DNA from: Texcoconibacillus texcoconensis
GTDB taxonomy: Bacteria; Bacillota; Bacilli; Bacillales; Salisediminibacteriaceae
Direction: 5' to 3'
Length of the DNA stretch: 64,000 nt
Assembly (NCBI RefSeq): GCF_014202575.1
Contig: NZ_JACHHB010000003.1
Coordinates: forward strand, 1-64,000
The stretch's first letter is position 1. Each line of letters begins with the position of its first letter. Position numbers and translations under genes: made by a program. The notes beneath the pieces were generated by a model. The model searched no databases. It was not told where the DNA came from and worked only from the letters and a program-made list of their open reading frames with translations. Below are positions 37,156 to 47,121 of this stretch, piece after piece.

Positions 37156-37387
37156 TATGTTCCGTTAACCCTCACTTTTGCATGCAATAAAGGGCGATTT
37201 TTTACAAATAGCAGAACTCATGTCCGCAAAAAGTTCAAAAACAGCCTTTTTGAAGCGAATAACGGAATCAATGTCAGGAGCGAAAGAAACAGTGGATGTG
37301 ATTACATTTAACCAATCTCAAATCGTCACCTTTCGTTTCTATGAGTTTGTCAAAAAGCACATCGTTTACGAAAAGATCCTTTTAAAA
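37156..37387 (+). repeat. Dispersed palindromic element, copy 4, right part
   Basis: It resumes with TATGTTCCGTTAACCCTC, TTTTGCATGCAATAAAGGGC, AGCAGAACTCATGTCCGC, GCGAATAACGGAATCAATGT, then the conserved tail (GAAACAGTGGATGTGATTAC ... CATCGTTTACGAAAAGATCC). The order and spacing are the same as in the 26.8-kb copy. Its right end lies about 75 bp from the sdhB stop. Confidence 0.88.
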
Positions 37388-37463
37388 AGACAATATATTA
37401 TGAATGAATACTCACTCATAATCACTCGCGAGGAGAAGCCTCCTCGCTTGGAGTGAGGCTTCG

Positions 37464-38225
37464 TTAAATTTTGTCACTTCCAAAGAAATCTTTAAATGAT
37501 TGAATCGTCGTTTCACGGTTAAGAGATGCAATTGATGTAGTAAGCGGAATGCCTTTCGGACATACTTCAACACAGTTTTGCGAGTTTCCACAATCTGTAA
37601 TTCCGCCATCATCCATAATTGTGTTCAAACGTTCAGCTTTGTTCATTTCTCCAGTTGGGTGAGAATTGAACAAACGGACTTGTGAAAGCGGCGCTGGCCC
37701 CATGAAGTCAGACTTACTGTTTACGTTCGGACACGCTTCAAGACAAACACCACATGTCATACATTTAGACAATTCATAGGCCCATTGTCGTTTCGGTTCA
37801 GCCATGCGTGGACCTGGCCCGAGATCATATGTTCCATCGATCGGGATCCAAGCTTTCACTTTCTTTAAAGACTCAAACATTCGACTACGGTCAATGAGTA
37901 GATCTCTTACAACTGGGAATGTACTCATTGGTTCGAGTCGTACAGGCTGCTCAAGTTGATCAATAAGTGCCGTACACGACTGACGAGCTTCCCCATTAAT
38001 TACCATCGAGCACGCCCCACATACTTCTTCTAGGCAGCTTGCATCCCAAGCAACAGGGGTTGTCTCTTCACCATTTGCATTGACTGGATTACGTCGGATT
38101 TCCATAAGCGCAGAAATGACGTTCATATTTTTACGATAAGGAATTTCAAAGGTTTCCTCGTACGAAGGTGAATTCACATCATTTTTTCGTTTAATGATGA
38201 GTCGAATTACTTTGTTGTCACTCAT
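37464..38225 (-). CDS. sdhB: Succinate dehydrogenase iron-sulfur subunit
   Basis: 253 aa. A plant-type ferredoxin domain has CLEEVCGACSMVINGEARQSC (2Fe-2S, about 65-85) and the C-terminal helical domain has CMTCGVCLEACP and CVEVCPKGIPL (4Fe-4S and 3Fe-4S). It moves electrons from SdhA flavin to haem and menaquinone in the membrane. The start overlaps the sdhA stop (ATGA). A GAAGCCTC/GAGGCTTC hairpin lies at about 37434-37465, around the stop. Confidence 0.97.
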   Translation of the reverse strand: MSDNKVIRLIIKRKNDVNSPSYEETFEIPYRKNMNVISALMEIRRNPVNANGEETTPVAWDASCLEEVCGACSMVINGEARQSCTALIDQLEQPVRLEPMSTFPVVRDLLIDRSRMFESLKKVKAWIPIDGTYDLGPGPRMAEPKRQWAYELSKCMTCGVCLEACPNVNSKSDFMGPAPLSQVRLFNSHPTGEMNKAERLNTIMDDGGITDCGNSQNCVEVCPKGIPLTTSIASLNRETTIQSFKDFFGSDKI

Positions 38226-39991
38226 GACTTAGCACCCGCTTTCTTTTTCGATGTATAGTCACGTTTTCGAGGCGTAATCAAAGAAACGTCAACATCTTCG
38301 TACTCAAATTCTGGTGCTTTGTTTTCTCGGTCGAATCTTGCTTTCGTCGTCTTTAACCATTCTTCATCATTACGCTCTGGGAATTCTGGCTTATAGTGAG
38401 CCCCGCGACTTTCATTACGATTTAATGCCCCTTGTGTAATCGCGCGCGCGAGGTGAATCATCCCTTCTAACTGCCTTGTAAATGCAGCAGCTTGGTTGCT
38501 CCAGCGAGCTGTATCTTGAATGTTAATATTTTCATAACGTTCAAGGAGCTCTTGAAGCTTCTCATCTGTTTTTTGTAGTTTGTCATTTTCACGAACAACT
38601 GTGACATTATCAGTCATGAGTTGTCCAAGCTCTTGGTGCAATTTAAAGGCGTTTTCTGTTCCATCCATAGATAAGATCTTTTCAAATCGATCTTTCTCTC
38701 TTTCGTATTGGTCGTCAAATACCGTGGAAGAAATGTCCTCAGCTGATTTCTCGAGGCCATTCATATATTCAACGGCTTTCGGACCAGCAACCATACCTCC
38801 GTAAATCGCAGAAAGTAAAGAGTTAGCACCCAAACGATTTCCACCGTGTTGAGAATAGTCAACTTCTCCTGCTGCAAATAAACCAGGGATATTGGTCATC
38901 TGATCATAATCGATCCAAAGTCCGCCCATTGAATAGTGAACGGCAGGGAATATCTTCATTGGTACTTTACGTGGATCATCACCCATGAATTTTTCATAGA
39001 TTTCCATAATTCCACCAAGTTTAATATCCAATTCTTCTGGATCCTTATGAGAAAGATCAAGATAAACCATATTTTCGCCATTAATACCTAGCTTCTGATT
39101 CACACATACGTCGAAGATTTCACGTGTTGCAATGTCACGTGGAACCAAGTTACCATACGCAGGATATTTTTCCTCAAGGAAGTACCATGGTTCACCGTCT
39201 TTATAAGTCCAAACACGGCCACCTTCACCACGAGCAGACTCACTCATCAAACGGAGCTTATCGTCGCCTGGGATAGCTGTCGGGTGAATTTGGATAAATT
39301 CACCATTTGCATAGTAAGCACCTTGCATATAAGCAGAAGCTGCAGCGAAACCTGTGTTAATCATTGAGTTTGTTGATTTTCCGAAAATAATTCCTGGCCC
39401 ACCTGTTGCAAGAACAACAGAGTCTGCCTTGAACACTTGAATATCTGATGTACTTAGGTTTTGAGCTGTGATTCCGCGACAAACCCCATCATCATCAATC
39501 ACTGCGCTCAAATATTCCCAACCCTCATACTTCGTCACTAATCCGTTTGTTTCATGTCTACGAACTTGTTCATCTAATGCATATAAAAGCTGTTGACCTG
39601 TTGTTGCACCTGCATAAGCTGTACGGTGGTGTTGTGTTCCGCCAAAGCGACGTAATGATAAAATCCCCTCGCCAGTACGGTTAAACATAACACCCATACG
39701 ATCTAACAAATGAATAATTCCAGGTGCAGCATCACACATCGCTTTTACAGGTGGTTGGTTAGCAAGGAAGTCCCCGCCATAAACGGAGTCGTCAAAATGC
39801 TCCCACGTTGAGTCACCTTCACCCATTGTATTTAAAGCTCCATTAATCCCGCCTTGCGCACATACGGAATGAGATCGTTTAACTGGTACTACGGAAAATA
39901 AATCAACCGATACGCCGGCTTCTGCAGCTTTGATAGTTGCCATTAAACCAGCCAGTCCTCCACCGACAACGATCATTCTTCCTTTACTCAT
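38222..39991 (-). CDS. sdhA: Succinate dehydrogenase flavoprotein subunit
   Basis: 589 aa. GGGLAGLMATIKAAEAG (FAD Rossmann, about 9-25), KRSHSVCAQGGINGALN with the histidine that binds FAD covalently, HPTAIPGD and SARGEGGRVW (active-site region), and GGNRLGANSLLSAIYGG. It oxidises succinate to fumarate on the cytoplasmic side of the membrane. An ATG start with AAGGAGTG upstream is 23 bp after sdhC. Confidence 0.97.
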   Translation of the reverse strand: MSKGRMIVVGGGLAGLMATIKAAEAGVSVDLFSVVPVKRSHSVCAQGGINGALNTMGEGDSTWEHFDDSVYGGDFLANQPPVKAMCDAAPGIIHLLDRMGVMFNRTGEGILSLRRFGGTQHHRTAYAGATTGQQLLYALDEQVRRHETNGLVTKYEGWEYLSAVIDDDGVCRGITAQNLSTSDIQVFKADSVVLATGGPGIIFGKSTNSMINTGFAAASAYMQGAYYANGEFIQIHPTAIPGDDKLRLMSESARGEGGRVWTYKDGEPWYFLEEKYPAYGNLVPRDIATREIFDVCVNQKLGINGENMVYLDLSHKDPEELDIKLGGIMEIYEKFMGDDPRKVPMKIFPAVHYSMGGLWIDYDQMTNIPGLFAAGEVDYSQHGGNRLGANSLLSAIYGGMVAGPKAVEYMNGLEKSAEDISSTVFDDQYEREKDRFEKILSMDGTENAFKLHQELGQLMTDNVTVVRENDKLQKTDEKLQELLERYENINIQDTARWSNQAAAFTRQLEGMIHLARAITQGALNRNESRGAHYKPEFPERNDEEWLKTTKARFDRENKAPEFEYEDVDVSLITPRKRDYTSKKKAGAKS

Positions 39992-40014
39992 AACGAAACA
40001 CTCCTTCTATTTGT

Positions 40015-40623
40015 CTAAACGAATGCTAAGATCGCTCGAACACCTACGAATGTGATTACTACAAAGATGCCTAATGTTACGTATGTGGAAATAACTTGTG
40101 ATCTCGGTGTTACCGTAATTCCCCACGTTACTGCAAACGCCCATAAACCATTTGCAAAGTGGAATACTGCTGCAACGATTCCGATGATATAAAGGATCAA
40201 TGCTAACGGATTGGCAACGATATCAGCTACCATTTGATAATTCACTTCCGCACCCAACATCGCTTGGACACGCGTGTCCCAAACGTGCCACGCAATGAAG
40301 ATGATCGTAATCACACCTGTAATCCGTTGGAAGCGAAACATCCAGTTACGGAAGGTGCCATATGTAGTTGTATTGTGGCGCGCTTGAAATGCAATGTAGA
40401 GGCCATAAATCCCATGGAAAAGGATCGGCAAATAAATCAAGAAAATTTCCAAAACGTACACAAATGGTAAACTTGTCATAAATTGAGTTGCCTGATTGTA
40501 ACGCTCAACTCCATAAACTGCTTGGTAGTTTACCAACAAGTGAACTACCAGAAATGCGCCGATTGGTATGACGCCTAATAAAGAGTGCAACTTACGGTAA
40601 AAAAACTCTCGATTCGTGGACAT
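40015..40623 (-). CDS. sdhC: Succinate dehydrogenase cytochrome b558 subunit
   Basis: 202 aa with five transmembrane helices, the Bacillus diheme type in which one subunit anchors the complex. Histidines for the two haems are at HSLLG (about 13), HLLVNYQ (about 24-28), FHGIYG (about 70), AWHVWD (about 110) and HFANGLW (about 154). It reduces menaquinone. First gene of sdhCAB. GGGGGAAACG lies before the ATG. Confidence 0.95.
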   Translation of the reverse strand: MSTNREFFYRKLHSLLGVIPIGAFLVVHLLVNYQAVYGVERYNQATQFMTSLPFVYVLEIFLIYLPILFHGIYGLYIAFQARHNTTTYGTFRNWMFRFQRITGVITIIFIAWHVWDTRVQAMLGAEVNYQMVADIVANPLALILYIIGIVAAVFHFANGLWAFAVTWGITVTPRSQVISTYVTLGIFVVITFVGVRAILAFV

Positions 40624-40974
40624 ACACGTTTCCCCCTGTTTTATTTTTTTCTCCCAGTGGAAAGAAGACGAACTTACCGCTTAAAACAACCCTCCCTTTT
40701 TGTGTCACAATATTCATTCAAATGTTAATAGATGCAACTATCTCAAATTTGAATAAAGTGTGACAATTTCATCTTACCGCTATTATAGCAAAATCGTCAA
40801 GAAAACGGATTCATAATTATTTTAACAAATTTATCCTCGCTTGGACACAATCTTTAAAAAATTCTGATTGATTAATCATAAAAATTTTCAAACTTTTCAT
40901 CATTGCATATTGACGTTTTTATTTTAAAATAGTATTGAACTTTGAAGAAACCTAGCTTCTTCGTCAAAAAGAAA
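40624..40974. other. sdhC upstream region
   Basis: About 350 bp, very AT-rich, that should hold the sdhCAB promoter and the leader. There is a small GAAGAA/TTCTTC hairpin at about 40944-40962. I see no clear cre, Fur box or repeat. Confidence 0.35.
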
Positions 40975-41011
40975 AAGCCCGTCATGACTTTAACTATCAC
41001 GACAGACTTTT
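40975..41011 (-). terminator. Terminator of the Ktr gene
   Basis: AAGCCCGTCATGA (40975-40987) pairs with TCACGACAGACTT (40997-41009), with wobble pairs, and TTTTTC follows on the minus strand. Confidence 0.75.
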
Positions 41012-41044
41012 AATACAATCCCATTTCATTGTTTCGATATCATT

Positions 41045-42394
41045 TTACCCGATGATAATTCGTTCGGTTGGATATTTATAGTATGTTTTTCGTTCTTCTT
41101 TTCGTATCGAGAATAAGAACGCAACCAGACCGACACGGCCAATAGACATGAGTATCATCAACACAGATTGGCTTGGTAATGATAAGTCAGAAGTAATTCC
41201 CATCGATAAGCCACACGTCCCAAATGCGGAACTCACTTCAAAAATGATCCCCATAAGTTCAATATCATTACCACGTTCAAAGCTAGAAATCACAATCACA
41301 GCTAAGAACCATATGAATACAAACACGCTCAAAACGATAAAGGCTTTTTGGCGATCCTCTGGATGGATTTCACGCCCAAAAACTTTCACATCCTTACGAC
41401 CTAAAGCAAAGCTACGGATCGTTAAAAACATAATCGCCAAAGTCGTTGTACGTATTCCCCCACCAACACTAGACGGACTTGCGCCAATAATCATGAGACC
41501 TGAGAGGAACAAAAGACTCGCCAACCCTAGGTTAGAAATATCCATTGTCGCTAAGCCACCGCTTCGGGCTGTTGCTGAATTAAATAAGGAGAAAAAGAGT
41601 TGCCTGTGCCATTCCATATCTTCATAAAAATGACCAATCTCTAACAACCAAAGCCCGACAAAACCAATCAAAAACACAACCAGATAACTACTGGCAGCGA
41701 TTTTTGTAAATAAGCTAAAGCGGAAATTCGGATTATGTTTTGAGAAATATTCTTTCAATTCCATTAGAACAGGAAAACCAATCGCTCCACCAAATATGAG
41801 CAATATATTAATAAGTTGTACAAAGTAATCATCCGCAAATGGAATCAGTGATTCTCCTGTAATGTCAAACCCTGCATTCGTAAACGCAGACAATGCACCG
41901 AAAGCTCCTTGATAATAGGCTTCAAGAACCGTATCAAAGTAATTAATATAATACGTTCCTAATACGAGTGCACCAACTAACTCAATCATTAGCGCAACGA
42001 CTAAGATTCCTTTCATGAGGCTAACAAGTCCCGCGACTGTATTTTGATTATGGTCAACCATGATAAGCATGCGTTGAGACAAGACAATTTTCTTACCTAA
42101 AATCATCCACACAAATGTCCCGAGCGTCATGATACCAATACCACCTAATTGAATCGCTAAAGACAAGACTAGAATACCAAAACCACTAAATGTATCAGCA
42201 ATATTTACAACCGTCAGCCCTGTCACACTCACAGCACTGACTGCCGTGAATAATGCTTCTGAATATGTAAGTTCTATTCCATCTTGGGTCGAAATAGGAA
42301 GATAAAATAAAATACTAAATGTAGCCATAGCAATTAAGTATGAAATGAGAATAAATCGAAAAGGCGTTAAAAACTTATTTTTTCCTAAGCGCAT
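41045..42394 (-). CDS. Ktr-type potassium uptake protein, membrane subunit (KtrB/KtrD)
   Basis: 449 aa, TrkH/KtrB superfamily of four M1-P-M2 repeats. The filter loops with conserved Gly are visible: AVSAVSVTGLTV (about 54), LSAFTNAGFD (about 169), NSATARSGGL (about 270) and SSAFGTCGLSMG (about 394). It takes up K+ with Na+ dependence when paired with an RCK subunit (KtrA or KtrC), which is not in the window. Two Bacillus paralogues, KtrB and KtrD, have this length; I cannot choose. Its position between sdhC and yslB is not that of B. subtilis. Confidence 0.92.
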   Translation of the reverse strand: MRLGKNKFLTPFRFILISYLIAMATFSILFYLPISTQDGIELTYSEALFTAVSAVSVTGLTVVNIADTFSGFGILVLSLAIQLGGIGIMTLGTFVWMILGKKIVLSQRMLIMVDHNQNTVAGLVSLMKGILVVALMIELVGALVLGTYYINYFDTVLEAYYQGAFGALSAFTNAGFDITGESLIPFADDYFVQLINILLIFGGAIGFPVLMELKEYFSKHNPNFRFSLFTKIAASSYLVVFLIGFVGLWLLEIGHFYEDMEWHRQLFFSLFNSATARSGGLATMDISNLGLASLLFLSGLMIIGASPSSVGGGIRTTTLAIMFLTIRSFALGRKDVKVFGREIHPEDRQKAFIVLSVFVFIWFLAVIVISSFERGNDIELMGIIFEVSSAFGTCGLSMGITSDLSLPSQSVLMILMSIGRVGLVAFLFSIRKEERKTYYKYPTERIIIG

Positions 42395-42571
42395 TTTTAT
42401 CCTTCCTCTACACTGTAATCCTTTTGTACAAACTTCGCGCCTTAGTATATCATTCCTAATATGCGGTGGCTATATCATGTTTGATAATCGAAAAAAATAG
42501 GGACGATCTACAATGAATATGATATGATGTCCCTATCAGAATTTTGGTTGTAGGTAGAAGGGATGAAACGA

Positions 42572-43012
42572 ATGATGAGTTCTTCAAACGAATATACACA
42601 TACTTCGGAATACGATGACTCATTTGGTTATCAATTAATTCGTCGTGATTTATTAAATGAAATCTTTGACGACGATGATGGCATGGTTTTGTATTGGGCG
42701 GGAAAAGCACTCGCTCGCAAACACCGAACACAATCGCTAGAAGAGCTCGTACAATTTTTTCAAGCTGCACGTTGGGGAAGTTTGCATCTAAAAAAAGAAA
42801 AGCCAACAGAGTATCGTTTTGAATTATCCGATTTACCGTATCCTGATGACAACATACCATCATTATATCTAGAAGCTGGCTTTCTAGCTGAACAAGTTGA
42901 GGTATGGAAAGGATACACGACTGAAACAAATTATGTTGTCAAGCGTGGAAAACCAAAATATATTCAGTTTCATGTTATTTGGAATCGGAAAGAACCTGTA
43001 GATCATGAATAA
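42572..43012 (+). CDS. yslB: YslB family protein (DUF2507)
   Basis: 146 aa. YQLIRRDLLNEIFDDDDGMVLYWAGKALARKH and the FFQAARWGSL block are typical of the DUF2507 (V4R/TRAPP-like) family. It is soluble, of unknown function, and conserved between sdhC and lysC in bacilli. AGAAGGG lies nine bases before the ATG at 42572; an ATG at 42563 touches that site and one at 42575 is also possible. It is one of the few plus-strand genes here and converges on lysC with a shared terminator. Confidence 0.88.
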   Translation: MMSSSNEYTHTSEYDDSFGYQLIRRDLLNEIFDDDDGMVLYWAGKALARKHRTQSLEELVQFFQAARWGSLHLKKEKPTEYRFELSDLPYPDDNIPSLYLEAGFLAEQVEVWKGYTTETNYVVKRGKPKYIQFHVIWNRKEPVDHE

Positions 43013-43017
43013 TATAG

Positions 43018-43063
43018 AAAAGGATCTAACTTCCTCCTAGTGGAGTGAGTTAGATCCTTTTTT
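43018..43063. terminator. Strong bidirectional terminator between yslB and lysC
   Basis: A perfect 14-bp stem, AAAAGGATCTAACT and AGTTAGATCCTTTT, ends in a run of six T on the plus strand and TTTTC on the minus strand. Confidence 0.93.
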
Positions 43064-43082
43064 ATCCTATGTGAACTGTTGT

Positions 43083-43318
43083 CGCCGATAGGCGGGCACC
43101 TTCAGCTTTTGGGCGTCTAGCTTCAGGTGGCCATCGGCTCAAGGTCACTTCAGGCCTTTTCTGAAGCCATAAAGCGGCTTAGGCATCCATGCTACTCCAA
43201 AGAGCGTTTACATCGGCGAGTAAGCTGCGATTTGCCTCGACGGATACACATCTCTGTAAAGCTTGCAGAGGAAGAGGCAGTGCTTGTCGCTCGTGCCCAA
43301 GGCGTTTCAGCTTTTGGG
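43083..43318. repeat. Dispersed intergenic repeat of the CTTCAGCTTTTGGGCGTCTAG type
   Basis: The sequence contains CACCTTCAGCTTTTGGGC, GTCTAGCTTCAGGTGG, CACTTCAGGCCTTTTCTGAAGCC, AAAGCGGCTTAGGC and a second GTTTCAGCTTTTGGGTT next to the lysC stop. It is GC-richer than its surroundings and strongly self-complementary. I recall GTCTAGCTTCAG-type repeats in many bacilli, usually intergenic; this is memory only. Another copy was not found in this window. Confidence 0.5.
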
Positions 43319-44557
43319 TTAAGATTCGTTTGTGATTGGGATACGTTCATCCAATTCGAAGTACGTGTGTAGTGCTTCAACTGCGTTTACCATATCTGGT
43401 TCACTAACAACAACGGATACTTTGATCTCAGATGTACTGATCATCTGGATCGGAATTTCTTTTTCCGCTAATACAGCAAACATATCCGCAGCTACACCTG
43501 GGTTGGAAATCATCCCTGAACCGACGATCGATACTTTCGATAAGTCGTCTTCGTGTTGAATGGCAGAGAAGCCTAATGTACTCTTTTCTCGATCCAAGAT
43601 TTCTAACGTCTCTTCTAAAGAAGAAGAATGGATAGAGAAAGAAATATTCATTTTGTTATGCTGATTAACTTGTTGAACGATAATATCTACGTTAATCCCT
43701 GATTCAGCGAGTTTGGAAAACAAGCCTGAAACACTTCCAACTTCGTTTGGTAAATCTTCTACTGTAATTTTTGTTACCGAACTTTCAAAAGCAATACCAC
43801 GTACAATTAAATTTTGTTCCATTGATGCATCCTCCTCTACCAGTGTTCCTTCAACATTTTCTTGACTAGAACGAACAATTAATGGAATTTGATAATTTTT
43901 AGCGAATTCTACGGCTCTCGGGTGCAAGACGCCCGCTCCTAAGTTCGCAAGCTCTAACATCTCATCATAAGTAATACCATCTAACTTTCTTGCTTTTTCT
44001 ATATAGCGCGGATCTGTTGTATAAACACCTGTTACATCTGTGTAAATGGAGCAACTTTCCGCTTTTAATGCTGCAGCTAATGCAACGGCTGATGTATCAG
44101 ATCCCCCACGACCAAGAGTCGTAATCTCTCTATCCTCTGTCATCCCTTGAAAACCTGCTACAATAACAACTTTCCCTTCTTCAAGGTGGCCATCTATCGT
44201 TTCTGTTTCAATGTTCGTAATTCTCGCATCGCCATGACGGTCTTCTGTTCTAATTCCAGCTTGCCACCCCGTCAATGAAACAGCTTCAATCCCTCTTTCT
44301 TGCAAGGCCATAACCATTAAAGAAATCGTTACTTGTTCTCCTGTTGTTAAAAGCATATCCATTTCTCGCTGTGCTGGCTCGTCACTAATTTGATAAGCCA
44401 AATCAACGAGCGTGTCCGTCGTTTTTCCCATTGCGGAGACGACCGTTACGACGTCTTTTCCTTGTTGTTTCTGTTGATAAACGCGGTCGGCGGCGCGCTT
44501 AATTTTTTCAACGTCACCGACAGATGTTCCCCCAAATTTTTGTACTACCGTTGCCAT
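43319..44557 (-). CDS. lysC: Aspartate kinase (lysine-sensitive type, LysC)
   Basis: 412 aa. [11 protein letters not shown] (about 4-14) is the kinase signature, followed by [16 protein letters not shown] and [12 protein letters not shown]; two ACT domains (about 265-400) contain the regulatory site. It phosphorylates aspartate, the first step to lysine, threonine, methionine and diaminopimelate. The start was moved to 44557 ([10 protein letters not shown]), where GGGAGG is six to ten bases upstream; the longer frame runs into the riboswitch terminator. B. subtilis LysC makes alpha and beta subunits from two in-frame starts; I did not see a decisive internal ribosome-binding site. Confidence 0.95.
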   Translation of the reverse strand: MATVVQKFGGTSVGDVEKIKRAADRVYQQKQQGKDVVTVVSAMGKTTDTLVDLAYQISDEPAQREMDMLLTTGEQVTISLMVMALQERGIEAVSLTGWQAGIRTEDRHGDARITNIETETIDGHLEEGKVVIVAGFQGMTEDREITTLGRGGSDTSAVALAAALKAESCSIYTDVTGVYTTDPRYIEKARKLDGITYDEMLELANLGAGVLHPRAVEFAKNYQIPLIVRSSQENVEGTLVEEDASMEQNLIVRGIAFESSVTKITVEDLPNEVGSVSGLFSKLAESGINVDIIVQQVNQHNKMNISFSIHSSSLEETLEILDREKSTLGFSAIQHEDDLSKVSIVGSGMISNPGVAADMFAVLAEKEIPIQMISTSEIKVSVVVSEPDMVNAVEALHTYFELDERIPITNES

Positions 44558-44656
44558 CACGATCATCCTCCCTATAATCATCGGTTTTTCAATACTCGAT
44601 GTCTCATACAAGCGACACGTATATCGTCGTCGTAATTTTGAATCATTTTTGTTAAT

Positions 44657-44905
44657 CAAAAAAGCCAGCGAGGAAAACTCCTCACTGGCCATCACGACAG
44701 ATTCATACGTTGTCGCTCGGTGAGATAGTTCTCCATACAACCTTTCGTTGTATGACAGCCCTGTGCTTATTCAACACAGATCCAGATAGATAAACGATGA
44801 GTTTTATCCACCTTCGGCGACCATTCCCTTTCAAAGATCTTCATTAAGGCTCATCCCTTTCTGATCCTTTACTGATGAATATCGCTCCTCTACCCTCACT
44901 TCAAG
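44657..44905 (-). promoter_or_regulatory. Lysine riboswitch (L-box) with terminator
   Basis: Upstream of lysC on the minus strand: GAGGGTAGAGGAGCGA near 44900, then CAGTAAAGGATCAGAAAGGG, AAAGGGAATGGTCGCCGAAG (about 44815), the CTGTGTT...AACACAG-type arm, and TGTCATACAACGAAAGGTTG. These are the conserved lysine-aptamer blocks, including the GTCGCCGAAG strand. The expression platform is GGCCAGTGAGGAG/CTCCTCGCTGGC at 44663-44690, followed by a run of T. High lysine should cause early termination. Confidence 0.95.
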
Positions 44906-44977
44906 AGCTGAAGTTAGGCGATTCAATTATTATGGAACTTAGTCTAACAAGAAAGTATTCCTTTGACAACTACGAAA

Positions 44978-46780
44978 TCATTCCATTTTAGACGATGAAT
45001 CTGTTTCTTGATTCTCTTGCACGGAATTTTTTATCGATTCCGCGACCGTACGTGGAATTCCTGCTTCCTGTAATTGGGAAACGCTCGCTTCTTTCATTTT
45101 TTTCACTGAACCAAACGTCTTCAGTAAGTTTCGCTTCCGCTTCTCACCAACCCCCGGAATATCATCGAGAAAAGAAGAAGTCATAGATTTCGATCGTAGA
45201 TTTCTGTGGAAAGAGATCGCAAAACGGTGTACTTCATCTTGCACACGCTGTAATAAATAAAACGCCTCGCTATCTCGAGGTAAAGGGACCACTTCTGCAG
45301 GATCACCAATCATCAACTGCGACGTACGGTGCTTATCATCTTTAACAAGACCACAAACAGGAATATCGAGCGCAAGTTCATCTTCAAGCACACTTTGCGC
45401 AGCAGAAATTTGCCCTTTCCCACCATCGATCACGATTAAATCTGGCATCGCACGTTCTTCACGCAAAAGGCGAGTGTACCGTCGGCGGACTACTTCTCGC
45501 ATCGATTCATAGTCATCCGGCCCTTCCACTGTACGCACTTTATATTTTCGATATTGCGATTTATCTGGTTTTCCATCGAGAAATGAGACCATCGCCGATA
45601 CTGGGTCAACCCCTTGAATATTCGAGTTATCGAAGGCTTCAATACGGTGTGGAGTGTCGATATTTAACGCCTCACCTAGTTTTTCAACAGCGACAACTGT
45701 CTTTTTCTCATCCCGCTCGATTAAAGAAAACTTCTGTTCTAATGCGACCTTTGCGTTTTTCGTCGCTAGATCAACAAGTTCGCGCTTTTGCCCTCGTTTT
45801 GGCTGAACCGTCTTCACTGATAAAAATTCACTGACGACATCGGCATCAATATCTGTCGGAACAAAAATTTCCTTTGGCTTTTTGTGTTGTTCGTCTAGGT
45901 AAAACTGACCGATGAACGTCAAAAAATCATCCTGTGGCTCTTGATACATCGGAAATGTCGATACATCGCGCTCAATCAACTTCCCTTGACGGACGAAGAA
46001 GACTTGAACACACATCCACCCTTTGTCATACGTGTAACCAAACACATCTCGATCAACTTGATCTGTAACAGTCATTTTTTGCTTTTCCATCACGGCTTCA
46101 ATGTGTTGGATCAAGTCACGCATTTCTTTCGCTCGTTCAAATTCTAGGTTTTCCGAAGCTTCGTGCATGTTTTCGGTTAATTCTTTTTTCACCTCACCGT
46201 GTCCACCGCTTAAAAAACGAACGATTTTTTTGACGAGTTCATCATTTTGTTCCTCGCTTACATGAAACTCGCAAGGCGCTAAACACTGACCGATGTGGTA
46301 GTAAAGACATACCCTGTCAGGAAGCGTTCGGCACTTCCGTAACGGATAAAGGCGGTCAAGCAACTTTTTCGTTTCGTTAGCCGCGCCTGCATTTGGATAA
46401 GGGCCAAAATACTTGCCACCGTCTTTTTTCACATTTCTCGTTGTGATCAAACGCGGATGTTCCTCTTTCGTCACTTTCAAGTACGGGTAGCTTTTATCGT
46501 CTTTTAATAAAACATTGTATCTCGGCTCATATTTTTTTATTAAATTTTGTTCGAGAATCAAGGCCTCAATATCCGATGAAGTAACGATATAATCAAAATC
46601 TACAATCTCAGACACGAGCCGTTGCGTCTTTTTATCATGTGAACCTGTGAAATAAGAACGAACACGATTACGCAACACTTTCGCTTTTCCAACATAAATA
46701 ATCGTATCGTGTTTATTTTTCATTAAATAGCACCCTGGTTGATCAGGGATAATGCTTAACTTCTCTTTTAACGCATCCAT
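44978..46780 (-). CDS. uvrC: Excinuclease ABC subunit C
   Basis: 600 aa. The N-terminal GIY-YIG nuclease has [20 protein letters not shown] (about 14-34), the central Cys-containing [13 protein letters not shown] block and a UVR motif ([15 protein letters not shown], about 208) come next, and the RNase H-like nuclease and helix-hairpin-helix ([16 protein letters not shown]) end the protein. It makes both cuts in nucleotide excision repair. Start set at the ATG at 46780, nine bases after AAAGGAG; an upstream ATG (46810) would put that site inside the gene. Confidence 0.96.
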   Translation of the reverse strand: MDALKEKLSIIPDQPGCYLMKNKHDTIIYVGKAKVLRNRVRSYFTGSHDKKTQRLVSEIVDFDYIVTSSDIEALILEQNLIKKYEPRYNVLLKDDKSYPYLKVTKEEHPRLITTRNVKKDGGKYFGPYPNAGAANETKKLLDRLYPLRKCRTLPDRVCLYYHIGQCLAPCEFHVSEEQNDELVKKIVRFLSGGHGEVKKELTENMHEASENLEFERAKEMRDLIQHIEAVMEKQKMTVTDQVDRDVFGYTYDKGWMCVQVFFVRQGKLIERDVSTFPMYQEPQDDFLTFIGQFYLDEQHKKPKEIFVPTDIDADVVSEFLSVKTVQPKRGQKRELVDLATKNAKVALEQKFSLIERDEKKTVVAVEKLGEALNIDTPHRIEAFDNSNIQGVDPVSAMVSFLDGKPDKSQYRKYKVRTVEGPDDYESMREVVRRRYTRLLREERAMPDLIVIDGGKGQISAAQSVLEDELALDIPVCGLVKDDKHRTSQLMIGDPAEVVPLPRDSEAFYLLQRVQDEVHRFAISFHRNLRSKSMTSSFLDDIPGVGEKRKRNLLKTFGSVKKMKEASVSQLQEAGIPRTVAESIKNSVQENQETDSSSKME

Positions 46781-46920
46781 CACCGGTGTACTCCTTTCCC
46801 GAGTATCCATCTATATTTACTATAGCACAATGCCAATCGTGCTATAAAGCAGATGATTGCTGGGATAGTGAAGATGCGGAAACAACCTTCGCCGTACCAC
46901 TCACAGGACTTAAGTCACTG

Positions 46921-47040
46921 TTCGTTCGTAAATCATCGTTTTTCGTTCGTAACAAGTTTATTTTCGTTCGTAAACATCAAATTTTCGTTCGTAAATGCCC
47001 ATTTTTCGTTCATTACACAAGAATTTTCGTTCATAAAACC
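46921..47040. repeat. Second 21-nt tandem array, six units
   Basis: Six units begin at 46921, 46942, 46963, 46984, 47005 and 47026, each 21 nt. The core TTTTTCGTTCGTAAA varies slightly (TTCATTAC and TTCATAAA in the last two units) and six to seven bases vary freely. The architecture equals the 9-kb array, but the core sequence differs. It fills most of the gap between trxA and uvrC. The open frames across it are a by-product of the period. Confidence 0.88.
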
Positions 47041-47121
47041 CCACGCCCCACTTCCCCAAAATAAAAAGGCCTCCCCATCCTAGTGTTTAACTAGAAAAGA
47101 AAGGCCCTCCCCATACGCGAA

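Noticed and set aside
46786-47083. Open frames reading FVRK/FVHK repeats between trxA and uvrC
   Set aside because: Same reason as for the large array: a 21-nt period, two overlapping frames on the same strand, and no ribosome-binding site.
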